From NCBI GenBank assembly GCA_017591395.1, contig WEDG01001406.1, positions 62,001-126,000 on the forward strand: 64,000 bases of DNA. Reading direction: 5' to 3'. Under the pieces are notes generated by a model that worked only from the letters and a program-made list of their open reading frames with translations, did not search any database and was not told the origin of the DNA. Positions within the stretch are counted from its first letter, which is position 1. Each line of letters starts with the position of its first letter. The DNA is from Schistocephalus solidus (lineage: Eukaryota > Platyhelminthes > Cestoda > Diphyllobothriidea > Diphyllobothriidae). A program made the translations under genes and the position numbers. Of this stretch, positions 34,736 through 47,160 are shown piece by piece.

Positions 34736-36257
34736 AATATACGGTAAACTTGAAAAGAAGCAGTAAAAAAATTCCTACGGTTAAATTGGAGGCAGAGTTT
34801 GGCTAGCCACTAATTAAAAATAAAACTTGGAGAAAAAACTGCTTCACTAAAAAGTTAATAGCTAGATGCAACGGGATAGTACTGTGATGTTGCTGACGAC
34901 GTATGAGGGTTCGGAACGCTCCTTGTCGGGTGAGAGATAATATAGCAGTCAGAGCTACTGTTTATAACCACCAGTGGAGGTGCGAGAGAAGGAAATCATC
35001 GTGGACATCAGGGTCGAAACGAAGAGGGGACAGTAGAGGTCATGAGATCATCATCGAGATGCGACCTTGCTGACTGCATAGTCCACCATTCAAAGAGGCA
35101 AAACCATAAGAACCCGCCTCGATCGTCAACTGAACCTGGGGACCATCGTCAAGGTTGCAAAATCGGAGGAAAGTATCAAGGTTGTCAAGAATTGGCGATG
35201 CTAGTTTAAAAGGGGGGGACGAAAAAGTGAATGCAAAGATTGACTCTGCAGAAGATGATGGTAATATAATTAGAGACCAATGTAATATCAAGGGACCTGC
35301 CTCAAATACCAGGAGGACCCTTTCGATAATCCAAAAGTTGCGAGTTTGGGAAGGAAACAGACATTAAGGACTTTATATCTTCCGAAGTTAAATGTTTGCA
35401 TAATTTTGTTTTGAAAATAGCTAATGTAGACGACAGCGTAATATTAAGTGGAAGATAATTTCAGATGAAAGCATATTTGGCGGCAAAATACTGAGAATGG
35501 TTAGTTGTGGAGCTAAGGGGTGGGTAAATGATCAAGGAGGAATTACGAGTAGCATAGGGTCGATCTACCGGAGTGAGAGCGTTAAATTGTGGGAGATTTG
35601 GGCTAGAGTTAACGCGAAATGGGAAGCAGAGACCGGCTTCGAGTCTTCTAAACCAGAGAAATTTAACGATTGCTAACTGGCATCTATCCGTATAAGAGAT
35701 ACTGGATCAAAGAAGAGAAAATAGTCTTCGAGTAAAAACCCTCTGAACTTTTTCAATCTTACTGCGGCCAGAGGCGTTCATCAGCCAAAGAGGGGACAGC
35801 AGTATTCTAGAATAGAAAGAACAAACATGTGGCATAGGTTTAAATTTATTTCCGGCAGCTTTTGCAGAAATTTGATCTGCATGAGGCAATAATGCTAACT
35901 TATTCGTGTAACTTTGACATAAGTCTCTTATGGTTGATCGTTCTAAAAGGATACTATTTTGAAATAGTACGGGTCCAGGAAGCTTGGCGGGGTCAAAACA
36001 CATGAAACTACTCTTGGATGGAGAAAATTACATCTGCCAATTAGGGTTCCAACGTGAGAGCATAAGTAGAGCAGTGTTTATTTTATCAACGCAAATATTG
36101 GCGGTGTCTTTAGAAAATGAATAAATGCACTTGAGATCGTCAGCGTAAACGAAATTTTGTGAATTTGTGGGTAAATTTGAAATGTATTTTATGTACATAA
36201 CGAAGAGAAGGGGACCTTGAACCGTGCCTTGATAAACGCCACTCGTGATCGGCTGAG
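34736..36257 (-). mobile_element. family B' LINE, 5'-truncated in RT (first part of split copy)
   Basis: Reading leftward: it starts abruptly inside RT at APQPITSGVYQGTVQGPLLF (motif B), then NFVYADDLKCIYSFS (motif C), a frame 35,707-36,003 with SYTNKLALLPHADQISAKAA and MNASGRSKIEKVQRVFTRRL, the thumb region, then 3' UTR with the hairpin at 34,761-34,842. The closest relative is the plus-strand B' copy at 41.8-48.6 kb. Confidence 0.8.
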
Positions 36258-36480
36258 GTGCCAGGGCGAATTTTCTCTTAGGGACGTTTTTTAAAAGAAA
36301 GTAGAAACGTCTCTTTTGTCGGGCATATGACGCAGTACTAACGGCTCAATTTTATCGCATTGTTGAGAAGTAAGTAAAGACAACTTTCCGTCGAAAATGG
36401 TACTAAGCATCATGAACAGAGAACCATATTGAGGCATAAAAATATTACATTTTTCCAAGGCGTCCAAGCCACGCACAATA
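36258..36480 (-). mobile_element. family B ORF1 fragment (first half of split ORF1)
   Basis: The minus-strand peptide LDALEKCNIFMPQYGSLFMM through DKRDVSTFFYFLLKNVPKR matches the ORF1 region at 27,830-27,565. The DNA block tctcttagggacgtttttta is identical in both. At 36,258 the match stops; its continuation is found at 29,883. Confidence 0.7.
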
Positions 36481-37888
36481 CGGATAGTTTGTATCAAGTC
36501 TCCGCTCAACTCTTTTTAACTCAGAGAATCGAGATGTAGGTTATGAAGACAATCTCATATGGTAGTGCATCTAGCCCTCTTACTAATTTAATGGCTCACG
36601 CTGAACCCTTTCGAGGAGGTCGTAATCCTCCTGCATCCAGGTCTCTAGGCCTGGATCGTGTATCTAAGATGCGGCCTTACGAAAGTACCGAAGAAAAGCA
36701 ATCCTCTTCGAAAACTGTAAACGCCCGCTTGATCGTGTACAGCATTGAATTTGCGGTTTTAGCTGCCTTTCAACGTTGCGTAGAAGGCTTTAGGTTTTGT
36801 GTCGTTCGAATACCGATATCCTCGTGTGTTTCTCCTTCTCTGATTGGCATTCCCTTCCCTAGTACTGTCGCTTTTAAGCGACAGGATTTCGACTTTCCAG
36901 ACGCAGCAGAGTACACTTGATCGAGTTGAAGGACAGGAGTCATCTGTGGGACCACGAATCCAGTCTTCAAATATTTCTTTAGATTAGGCTTCATGGGCAC
37001 TATTGTGAATAGCTTTTCATTTTTTATATCATCCGGAAACATGGCACACTCACAGTTCAACTACTGTGTGTAATCGTTAACGAAAAAGACAAAGAGGGTC
37101 GATCCGAGAACCGAACCTCGTGGGATTCCACTCTCTATGAATTTCGACCCTGATTCCTCTCCGTCTACAGAGATAACTTCGGAACTGCCAAAAGGGAAAT
37201 TCTCGATCCACGTAAGAAGTTTGCTCCCGATACCCATCCCTTTCAGCATGTACAGTTGACACTGCTGCGAAACGTTATTAAAGGCCTTCCGGAAATCCAT
37301 GTAGGTAACATGCACCATGCCTTTTGTGTCGGGGGCTTTTGTTTGGCTTTGCATCGTATAAAGCAAGTTTATTACATCCCATATTCCCCTACGAAACCTG
37401 CATTGAGGATTGAACAAGAGGTTGTGGGTTTCCAACTAAATAATCAACTCCTTTTTAAGGATATTCTCTATAATCTTGCAGCAGATGGATGTCAGGCTAA
37501 AGGGCATGTATTTTGTCGTAATTGCACGACTACCGCTTTTGTGAATTGGTGTTATATGGGCTGTTTTCCAGGCTGTGGTATGAATTCCAGTGTCGAACGA
37601 TTTCTGGCACAGAACGAAAAGCGGGTTGGCCAAATCTCGTGCGAGTTCGAAGAGCAGCTTTGCTGGAATGTCATCTGATCCGGGAGATTTACATGCATTT
37701 AAGTTTTATGGTTCTTCAACAATTGCCTCTTCTGGGAACAGAAAATCCTGAATACGTGGCACTCCCAAGGTCTTGTAACTATGTGGAATGAAAACAGCTT
37801 CTCTGATAAAAATTGACTTGAAGAACGCTGAAAAATGTTTAGATTTGCTTTGACATTCCGATATTTCAAAACCGTTTTCGTTCCTCAT
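36481..37888 (-). mobile_element. family D LINE, RT part of the outermost minus-strand copy
   Basis: Reading leftward: GFEISECQSKSKHFSAFF, PGSDDIPAKLL, AHITPIHKSGSRA, ETHNLLFNPQCRFRRGIW, DFRKAFNNVSQ (motif A), GIPRGSVLGSTLF (motif B) and AMFPDDIK, where motif C has FPDD in place of FADD. Then come TQNLKPSTQ and an AAKTANSMLYTIKRAFTVF segment. The 3' end is lost at 36,480. The sequence upstream of 37,888 is missing here and appears to resume at about 54,328 (see 54,326-56,022). Confidence 0.75.
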
Positions 37889-38972
37889 ACAAGTCGCCTT
37901 AAGACCAACCTCTTATCGAATTTCTTTATGCCCATGTTTACAGAGGAACCGCCTTTTGACAAGGAAAAACACCAGAGTAATGCCACACCTACAGATAAAA
38001 TAAGCACAGTGTCATTTCCAGCAGACACAGTAAGGAAAACTCTGAAACAGCTACAGCCATCTAAATCGCCTGGCCCGGATGGCATATCCGCAAAATTTCC
38101 CAATGAACTCACCGATCAGCTGGTCTCTCCGCACTCCAAGATCTTTGAATGTTCGATGGAGGCAGGGGCTCTGCCTACTGAGTGGAAGCTAGCCAACATT
38201 ACTCCCACCTGTACAGGAGGAGAGAGGACCACCAAATAGTTTCAAACCAGTCAGCCACAAAATTATCTGTGACAAATGATGAAGATAATCAAAACGGAAA
38301 TGATAAGGCATATTGAAGAGAATAACTTGCTAAGTTCATATCGACATGGATTAAGAAGTGGTCGATCCTGCCTCATAAACCTGCTCACATTCATTGAAAC
38401 CTAAACTAAATCATTAGAAATTGGTTTGCCTGGCGATTAGGTCTAAATTGACCTAATCAAAGCTTTTGACATGGTTTCACACAGATGCCTGATCTTGAAG
38501 CTGCGTCAAACGAGTGTGACTGGCAAATTACTCAAATGACTGGCCGACTTTCCCACAGACAGTCACTAACGTTCATAGTAAAGTTCGGCAGGGGAACGTT
38601 CTGGGTCGCATTCTGTTTCCTATAAACGTTAACGACTGTCTTGATTGTCTGACATGCGAGGAGGTCATGTTTACTGATGATCTAATGTAATGAAATTCGC
38701 TTGAAAAACCGAAGGATACGCTGAACTTACAAAATAACTTGGAACTCTTGCAAACATGGTGTGATGAGTGGCTGCTGAACCTGAATTTAAACTAATGCTC
38801 AATCATCTGACTACCGTCTAGTTACAAATGGGCAATGAGGTTTGAATATTAATACTTCATAAGCGGTCACATAATCGAGGGGGTAAATATTCTAAGGGAA
38901 TTGGGCATGTGGATAACACCCACCCTCAAACCATCTACGCTCTATGCCAAGATAACGAAAGAAAGCTATATC
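37889..38972 (+). mobile_element. family C LINE, first part of a split plus-strand copy
   Basis: Starts within the RT N-terminal region: FFMPMFTEEPPFDKEKHQS, QPSKSPGPDGISAKFPNEL, TEWKLANITP, then degenerate NNLLSSYRHGLRSGRSCL, IKAFDMVSHRCL (motif A), LDCLTCEEVMFTDDL (motif C, TDD) and ITPTLKPSTL. It stops after gaaagaaagctatat at about 38,972. The next C codons (…tcttaggcgcaatcagg in the copy at 28 kb) are found at 48,968 (atctcaggagcgatcagg). Confidence 0.78.
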
Positions 38973-41774
38973 CATTGAACCAGCCGATTGTATTAAGGAC
39001 AATGGCAGCCACCTCACTAATGCCAAAACCATCAGGGAACCAATTGCAAAAAGAAATGACAGAACTGAGTCCGTAACGCCCAGCATTCTCACTGCAGAAA
39101 CCAGAGTTACCGAAACACATAAGAAACGGAAAATGCATATGAGATTGACGTCAAAGGAGACGCTGGAAGGCCCATAAAATTGACAAACGCAACAGGAAGT
39201 TTAGCTGGCGCAAAACTGACGTGCTTGTATAAAAATGCCCAAAGCCTTTTATCAAAACTGGACGAGTTAAAAATCTGCCTTGCCAAAGTAACTCCGGATG
39301 TGATAGCAGTAACTTACACCTGGCTGTCGGACAGTTTTTGAGATAGTGAAATAACATGGTCTGGATACCAAATATATCGGAGAAACAGAGAAAACCAACA
39401 GGGGAGTGGAATAATTGTGTATGTGAAAGAGGTGCTAACAGTGTCCGACAAAACTAGCAATTTTGCGTGCAGCACGGAAGCCATATGATTGACCGTCAAG
39501 GCTCTTGGCTCTCCATGTCAGGATGTCATCACTGTCAATCGGCCACCTAGGATAGACCGAGTCGCAGACACCCACTTGTTGGAACAATTAGAAAGTTCTC
39601 CAGTCGACCTATTTTCATGATTATGTGTGACTTCAACGCATCAGGGATTAACTTGAGCACTGTTCAAGCATCATGCCCGAAATCAACTTCTGATTAAGTT
39701 TTTCTGCAAAAGACCTTGAAGGCCCATCTCATAAAACATGTCCTTTTCCCCACGAGAAAACGTGAAGGAAAAAGGGCTTATTGTCTCAGCCTGGTTTTTA
39801 CGAAAGCATCAGGTAGCATTGACGAGATTATTTCAATGCATCCGCTCGGTCGAAGTGATCATGTGGTGCCTATGTGGGACAACTCCTTATTCTCCGTTGC
39901 GCCTGCTATAGAGGAAAAAATGGCGTAACGTTTGGGGAGGAAATGTTCATCAGATGCGAGCAGATTTAACAGACTTCAACTGGGCTCCAATGATTTCGAG
40001 CACTGTAAACGAAGATTGGGAGTTCTTCCGGAATGTTCTTCTGCAACCCATGGACAACCCCTGCCCACTAACGAGTGTCCATCAGAGGAAGTGTCCTGGG
40101 TGGAAAGAGCGCAACCTGAAATGGGAATAAACAGGAAGCACAAATTGGGGAGAAAATACTGCGAATCTAATCAAGTTGCATATTTTAACAAGTATATAAT
40201 ACAGAGAAACATACCGAGAAGCCTTATACTTAAAACGCGAACAGAATTCGAGAAGACTTTGCTGCAAAAGACAACGCAGAGTCCAAAGTTAGTCTACAGT
40301 TAGCTCAGCAGATGCACAAGGAATAAGCATAAACGTCTGATTATTAAGACTGCCAGTGGCTTCGAAATTTCTGAAAACAGGGAAAAAGTAGAGTACTTTT
40401 CACAGTTCTACCACTCAGAGTACACAAACGACGGAAGATTTCTTCGTCCTCAGTGGATGACCCGCCGACTGCAAGCATTAGCCAAATACTATTCTCAAAA
40501 TTCCTGATCGAACGGGAATTAAAGGAACTAAGAGAGTAGAAATCTTCAGAACAAGACGAGCTTCCACCCAAACTTCTGAAAGAACTCGCCAATGAACTTT
40601 CCGCACCTCTGTTAGGGCTCTTTCAAAATTCATTTTCCTCCGGAACACTTCTTATTGATTGGAAGCTGGCACATATAACTCCCTTGTACAAAGGCGGTAG
40701 CCGGGTGTCAGTGACAATTTAGAGGCCCATAAACTTGACAAGCATCCTTGACAAGGTTATGGAAAGAGTCATCAAGATCGATGCGGGGAAATTCCTAGAG
40801 ACTCATAACTTGCTATCAAACTCTCAACGCGGGTTCCGAAAAGGAAGATCCTGCACAAAAAATTGCTGTATTGGCTTCAGAGGTGGACCCAAGAACTTGA
40901 AGATTGACACGCGGTTCAAATTGTGTTCATTGACTTTCAAAAGGCCTTTGACACTGTGCCAAATCAGAGACTGTTGTATAAGCTAGCAGGAATTGTAATC
41001 AGAGGTAACCTCCTCAAGTGGATCAAAAACTTCCTCATGGGTCGGCGCAAGGTTGTGTGCATTGTCCAAGAGAGGTCAATTTCTGTGGCGGTCGAAAGTA
41101 GGGTTCCTCAGGGTTCAGAACTAGGGCCAATACTGTTCCTAACGTACGTGGACGATTGTGTCAGGGAGTTTGACTGTGAAGCAGCAATGTTTGCCGACGA
41201 CATGAAAATATGGAATGTAATCCGGAGCCCTGCTGACGAAGATAAACTACAGATCAACTTTAATCGGTTGAAGGAGTGGTCAAATCATTGGCTTTAGCGG
41301 TTCAACATCGATAAATGTGCAATACTTCACTTAGGCAACCCACCCTGATCTGCCAACAGTAGAAGCTACTTTCTAAACGGTGAAGCCTTACAAGACGTGG
41401 AAACCCAAAATGACTTTGGTGTGCTGACAACCACCAGCTTAAAACCATCCACTCAAAGCTCGAAAGTGGCGAAGAGGGCAATGGCTGTGTTGCATGCCAT
41501 CCGATGAGCCTTTCAAGAATTCGATGAAGATCTCTTCGCTAAGACTTTTGGAACATTCATTAGGCCGCATTTGGAATATGCTGTACAAGCCTGGAGACCC
41601 TGGACAGTTCAAGACCAGAACTGCCTCGAAAGAGTCTAGAGGAGAGCCACCAAAATGGTTAGGAGTCAAAGCTTTTTGCCAAAATCAACCCGCCCAAAGA
41701 ATCTAAATCTGTTACCTTTGAGGTATAGACAGATGGGTGGTGATCTCCTGCAGTCCTCCAGGCCTCTCAATGAA
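38973..41774 (+). mobile_element. family D LINE, plus-strand copy, first part (ORF1 end, EN, RT)
   Basis: Contains the ORF1/ORF2 junction, EN (39,210-39,620: [55 protein letters not shown]), a linker (RKHKLGRKYCES at 40,130-40,160), and RT from 40,480 on. RT shows FIDFQKAFDTVPNQ (40,925-40,966), RVPQGSELGPILF, MFADDMKIWN (FADD near 41,190-41,201), GTFIRPHLEYAVQAWRPW, then PLRYRQMGGDLLQ. It breaks at aatgaa (41,769-41,774) and resumes at 48,557 with the same hexamer. Numerous stops. Confidence 0.82.
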
Positions 41775-44182
41775 AATTACTGAGCCACATAGCATAAATA
41801 GCGTACTTAAAATACAAATCCGCTATCTTCTCAATTTAACGACAACGTATTTAACCCTACACAAACTAGCTCGTCCCAAAAACCCACGGGTATTCGTACA
41901 TTTCCAATTATATCGCCTTAGGCAGGTTGTCCAAAGAACGTTAATCCAAACCAAACTGAAAAGCAAGTTATCGCAGTTCTAACTAATTGCATACCGCCTT
42001 CTCGAAAACTTATCATGATTCCTCAACAGGAAAATAACCCTACGCATGTTAACCGATATACAAGACCCGACATTCCAGCACTTAATTCTTATAGCTGCTT
42101 GCCCTCTGCCACTAGCCACTTTATTCCGTCTTAATTACGCCCATTCCGTTTTAACTACCAATAGGCATATCCCGGTCTTAACGCTATGGCATTTCGATAC
42201 TTGAAAGTTATTCTCATACAACTTTTAGCTATACCATTTAGCCGTTTGTTACTGGCGTTCCTAATACCAATAGTTCTGGCGCAGCTGGTTGTTAGCCTCA
42301 AAACCACAATAACGTCCAACTTAATTACCCACCTCCAAATTTTTTTAAATAAATAATGACAACCCTAGTCTGGATACTCGAACTACACTTAATGTCATAC
42401 AGCTTAATGCTAGATCTTTTATAAACAAGATGACACAACTGAGAGCCATTGCTTTCGAGTTAATACCCGATGTTTTGTGTATAAATGAATCTTGAACCCA
42501 TCATTCAATTTCCGACTCTTTGCTTGTCATTGACCAGTATGATCTCTACCGTTAAGATCGCATTAGTAACCGTGGTGGTGGTTGTCTTCTCTATATTAAA
42601 GCTTCATTTGAGCACTTCCCCTTTGATCTAGATGCCACGTCATTCTCTGGTAACTACTACTTCGCATCCATTATCCTGTCGCCCCGGCAAAAGGCGATTC
42701 TCGGATGTATTTACAACCCCCTAATTCATCATCCGATGACGATCCAAAACTTTGTGAAATTTTTTAATTGGTTTCGGAGTCCAATTTTAACATTAAAATA
42801 ATCGCTGGGTATTTTAATTTTCCTGAAATTGACTAGATTTTAAACTTTTGTCCACCCAGATTTAAGCCTTTCCTAGATACCATTAATTTTACTAATTGGT
42901 CCCAGGAAGTCTGTTCTTCGACAAGAGACAAGCATATTTTAGACCTGATTTTCACAAACGACATTGCTCCTCTCTTCGTTGATTTTAAGCTAGGCCTCTT
43001 CCAAAGTGACCATATATTTATTCACTGTTGCCTTTGAATGTCTCTTCGAAAAAGGCTAGCGCCGTTCGTACCTCTCATGCTTTTGATCTCGCAGTTATGA
43101 GCTGAATTAAAACGTTTTTGGACTCATTGGACTGGCAGCATCTCTCTTCCATGAACGACGCAGCAAGTCTTTGTGACTTCATGTCAGTCATTTCAAATAA
43201 CATCCTGGAATTTTTGGCAACCAAAATTGACAAACCTAACGCATCTGAATCCACCGTTCCTCACTTTCTTTTGCCTAGACTAAAGAAATTGAGGAGGCAA
43301 TTAAAAGATCAGTCTACTAGTTCGTTATCTGTACATCTAAGGATCGCAGAGATTTTTGAATTAGCTTCTAAGATTCGTCTTGCAGGTGACAGACAGAGGG
43401 AATCTTGCGCACTCAGTGCTTCAAACTCTGCGAAATCTGTTGCTTAAGTGTTCCGTTGTCGATCGTCCTCTCAACGAGGTAATCAAATTCCTCCATTACC
43501 AAATGAAAAAAACATCATTCTCAAAGACTCTGAAAAGGCAAACTTGTTAAGTGCGTTCTTTTCAAATCATTTTATGATAGAACTTGAACCGGTTCCGACG
43601 TTTCAGGCTTTCTCTTTCAATGTTATCAGCACCATTGATTTCTCCTCAGAATTAATTCGTAAGCAAATAATTCGTCTCAAAATCTCGCACTCTTCTGGGA
43701 CTGACGGTATTCCAAACTGAGTTAACAAGAGAGTGCCGAGCTTGCCCCGATTTCTAAGCCATATATTCACAGTTTATCTTTTAAAAGAATTCTTTCCTCA
43801 TATAAGGAAGGCATCTATTATTCTTCCTGTCTTCAAGTCGGGATCTCGTTCGAACGTATATAATTATTAACTGTGTACATAAACGCAATTTCAACTATAC
43901 TTAAAAATTCAAAAAACTTTTTTATGCAGACGATCTCAAGTGCATTTATTCCTTTTCTAAAGACAACGCTAATAGTTGCGTTGATAAACTTAAAACTGAT
44001 CTACTTATGCTCTCACGTTGGAGCTCTAGTTGGCAGATGGAATTTTCTTCATCCATGAGTAGTTTCATGTGATTTGGCCCTGCCAAGATTCCTGGACCCC
44101 TATTTATTCAAAAGAGCAAAATTTTAGAACGATCAACCATAAGAGACTTATGTCAAAGTTACACGAATAAGCTATTATTAAC
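41775..44182 (+). mobile_element. family B' LINE, first part of a split plus-strand copy
   Basis: A low-similarity ORF1 region (41,775-42,390) is followed by EN (42,395-42,850: LNVIQLNARSFINKMTQLRA, LYR.DRISNRGGGCLLYIKA) and the EN C-terminal part to 43,030. A 109-codon frame (43,118-43,447) contains LPRLKKLRRQLKD. The RT start (43,448-43,720: EKANLLSAFFSNHFMIELEP, SHSSGTDGIPN) follows. A deletion near 43,880 leads to FYADDLKCIYSFS (43,920) and SYTNKLLLTPHA, ending at 44,182. It resumes at 47,161. Confidence 0.78.
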
Positions 44183-47160
44183 GCCTCATGCATATTATTA
44201 TTATTATTTTATTTATTGCCAGTTTACAGGCAAGGTCAAAAGGGATATGGACAGTAAGGGGTCCAGCTGACAGTGAAAAAAACTCCTGATCGTTCTTTAA
44301 GGTATTTTCAGGAGAAAAAACTGCAGCTTGTTGAACAGATTAAAGTTTAGGACAGGGAAGTGTTGACACAGGTGCACAGTGTAGTACTTCTCCTTTCGGT
44401 GTTGTGGATCTGGTCTTCTGTACTAGCAGCAAGTATGCCGGCGAGCGGCTGCTAGCTGTAGACTGAGGAATAACCCGATTACGGACTGCAGAGCCAGCAA
44501 TATTGCCTTCAGCATGAAGTCCGGCATAGGATTCAGAGTCCGTGGACGCCATCAGAACGGAAAAGAGCTTCCAGAGAATCAGCACCCAAAAATTCGCGGA
44601 AGGTGTCCTGAATGTAGAAAACTAGTGACAGCTCTCGTAAAACAAAGGATAGTTTTTGCTGAATTTTTAATACTTCTGGGTAGTTTATTCCAGATTGCTA
44701 TAGCATTTACCGAAAAAAACTGACGGTATTTAACGGTGCGTGCCAAAGGAAGAAATAAGAATACATCTCTATGATTGGTGCGCCGACAGTGGTCGAGCTG
44801 CCTCAGGGATGTAAGGGGGTTAAAGGTAAAACCGTTTAAAAAGCTTGAACAGTAAAAAAATAGTCCCTTCTGTAATCTACGAAGCCACAACGGGTCGAGG
44901 CTTGTAAGCTCACAGCGTTGTTGGTAGGACAAGTTTCTGTGCTCTGAAGTAATAACTCTTTTAGTAAAGAAGTGCTGGACTGATTCTATCTTCCTCCGTT
45001 CACTCGCGTGCAGAAGGCTAAATAGAAACGAGCAGTATTCCAGACTAGGTCTGACATACATTTTATAAAAGGCTGGTCCTAATATTGAGGGTTTTTAAAA
45101 TTTGTGAGAATAAACCCAGTGGTTTGGCGTGCTTTAGAGACAATCAGGGCGCAGTGCTCTGACAGATTAAGACTACTAGAATATGATATGCCCAGATCCG
45201 TTATAAACCCGGGCACATTTAAGTCATGACCGTCTATGCTTAGATGAGGCTGATGGTTGTCACAACTAACCATAAAGGAGCATTTGTGCCAAGAGAGCGA
45301 AAGGCGCCATGTGCGACACCACTGAGCGAAGGCTTGAAGATCCTTTTTAAGAGCTCAAGCACAATGTGGCGATCGACCGGTTTATAACGATAGGCAACTT
45401 TTAAATCATCAGCGTACATAAAGGGCCTACCATACTGAAAACAATCAGGAACATCGTTCACAAAAAAAGGCAAAATAGAAGCGGGCCGAGTACACTACCC
45501 TGAATAACGCCACTCCTCACGTGCGTGGGGTTGGAGATAACATCGGAAATTTTTACCCGTTGTGCGCGATCATTCAAATAGGAGGATATTAAGTTCAGAA
45601 GCTTGTTACCTATGCCGAAGGAGGTAAGTTTCAGCAGGAGGAGATCGTGGTCAACACGATCAAAAAGCCTTCGTGAAGTCGAAATAAACGGTGTTAATGG
45701 CAAAACCACTATCTCGAGATTGTAGCACATGATCAAAGTAAGAGAGCTGGCAGGTGTCACAAGATCTTTTTTTTCGAGAAACCCATGCTGAGCCGCATTA
45801 AGTAGGTTATTCTCTGTTAGGTGACGCATCAACTTGTCTTTAATCAAGGTCTCTAATATCTTCGAGGCTGCTGGCAGTGTATTTATTGGCCTAAAGTCGT
45901 CAAATGACGTAGTTCTGCCGTGTTTGGGTATAGGCAAAATGTGCGATTCCTTCCATAAAAATAGGGAAGGTTTCACTTTCAAGAGCAAGATTGAATATCT
46001 TATACAGAAGTGACGGAAATATATCATTTGCATCCGCCTTTAGAACGCTGACCGGGACGCCAGCTGGTCCAGGACTGTAAGATTGGCGAGAACGCCGAAT
46101 GGCTACGGTTACGTCCCAGAGGGAAGAAGTTATGTTTTCGAGGACGTTACCGGTCCAAACCCGGACGTTTGGAAAGGGGGCGACCGAATGTTCACTGAAA
46201 GTTCTAGACAAGAAAGCATTGAAGCTATCAGCCGTCAACTTAGCGTCAGCTATAGGGTTTCCAAAAGCATCTCGAAGTACAGGGTACTGAGTTTTTTTCT
46301 CTGCGATTTTACAGTCCGCGAAAAGAGTTTTTGCAACATTGTACGAAGGGTTTTTCGGCAAAGTTAACCTCATCAGCTAGTCGCTTTTTCTTCGGAGAGC
46401 CTCTTAGCCTGTTCAAAGATTTGCTGGATCAATGGCAGGACGGAAGTGTCATTTAGTCGATGAAAACGACGCGAGAGTCTACGCAATCTACGGCGGAAAG
46501 GTAAAGGGAGGTAGACTTCATCCTTGACATTAATTATTTTTCTTACGAGGAACAAAAACGAGAAATGAGTGGACCGAGAACTTGGTAGAATGTATCAGTA
46601 CAAACATTCACATCCAAAACATAGAAAGAAGTTAGTCCAATCGTGGGAATTAAGATGTGTTAGTAAATCCCCCATATTTGCTGATCGGAAATCGTGGAAA
46701 AAAAGCTATATTTTTTTGAAAAACGTTTCATCAGCCTCGATTTCTAGTGAAGAAGCAACTATAGCATGGTCTGAACTCCCAAGTGGGTCTAAAGGTGAAA
46801 CTGACAGTGGCTGACAACCTCTGCAGAAGATAAGATCAAGTATGTTTGATCCTCGGGTGGGAAAAATCAACTACCTGATCCCACATGCCAGTATCTATGG
46901 CCTCAAGCAAGTTTTCGAACTTTGCAGGACCGGAAGGTGGAAACCAATGAACTTCAGGGAGATTGAAGTCACCTGCAATCAAGCAGTACTTCATATTTAG
47001 GTCAACTGCGGCATAAAATGCCTGTGAGAGACGGAGATCGTAATCCCCACTTGCGTTTGGGGGGCGATAGACACAACCGACGAGTAAAGAGTAGTTATCT
47101 TTAAGAACTACTCGGAGCCAACAACTCTCTTCTACCGCGGTAAATTGTCGATTATCCAAA
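44183..47160 (-). mobile_element. family A LINE, 5'-truncated copy A2 (minus strand)
   Basis: 3' tail at 44,183-44,220 (ttattattattttatttatt on the plus strand), hairpin 44,271-44,324. RT runs from the C-terminus to the N-terminus across 44,579-46,373 (YVRPSLEYCSFLFSLLHASE, MYADDLKVAYRYK, SYSPGPAGVPVSVLKADAND). It ends within EN at 47,160 (LDNRQFTAVEESCWL; CLIAGDFNLPEVHWF at about 46,950). The truncation at 47,160 is abrupt and abuts B' RT sequence. Confidence 0.87.

Noticed and set aside
36250..36262. Internal deletion fusing ORF1 to RT in a single B' element
   Set aside because: The missing ORF1 continuation is present at 29,883-29,535, so an insertion into a B host explains both edges.
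44160..44220. ATT microsatellite as an independent repeat
   Set aside because: It is the tail of family A copy A2 at its insertion edge.
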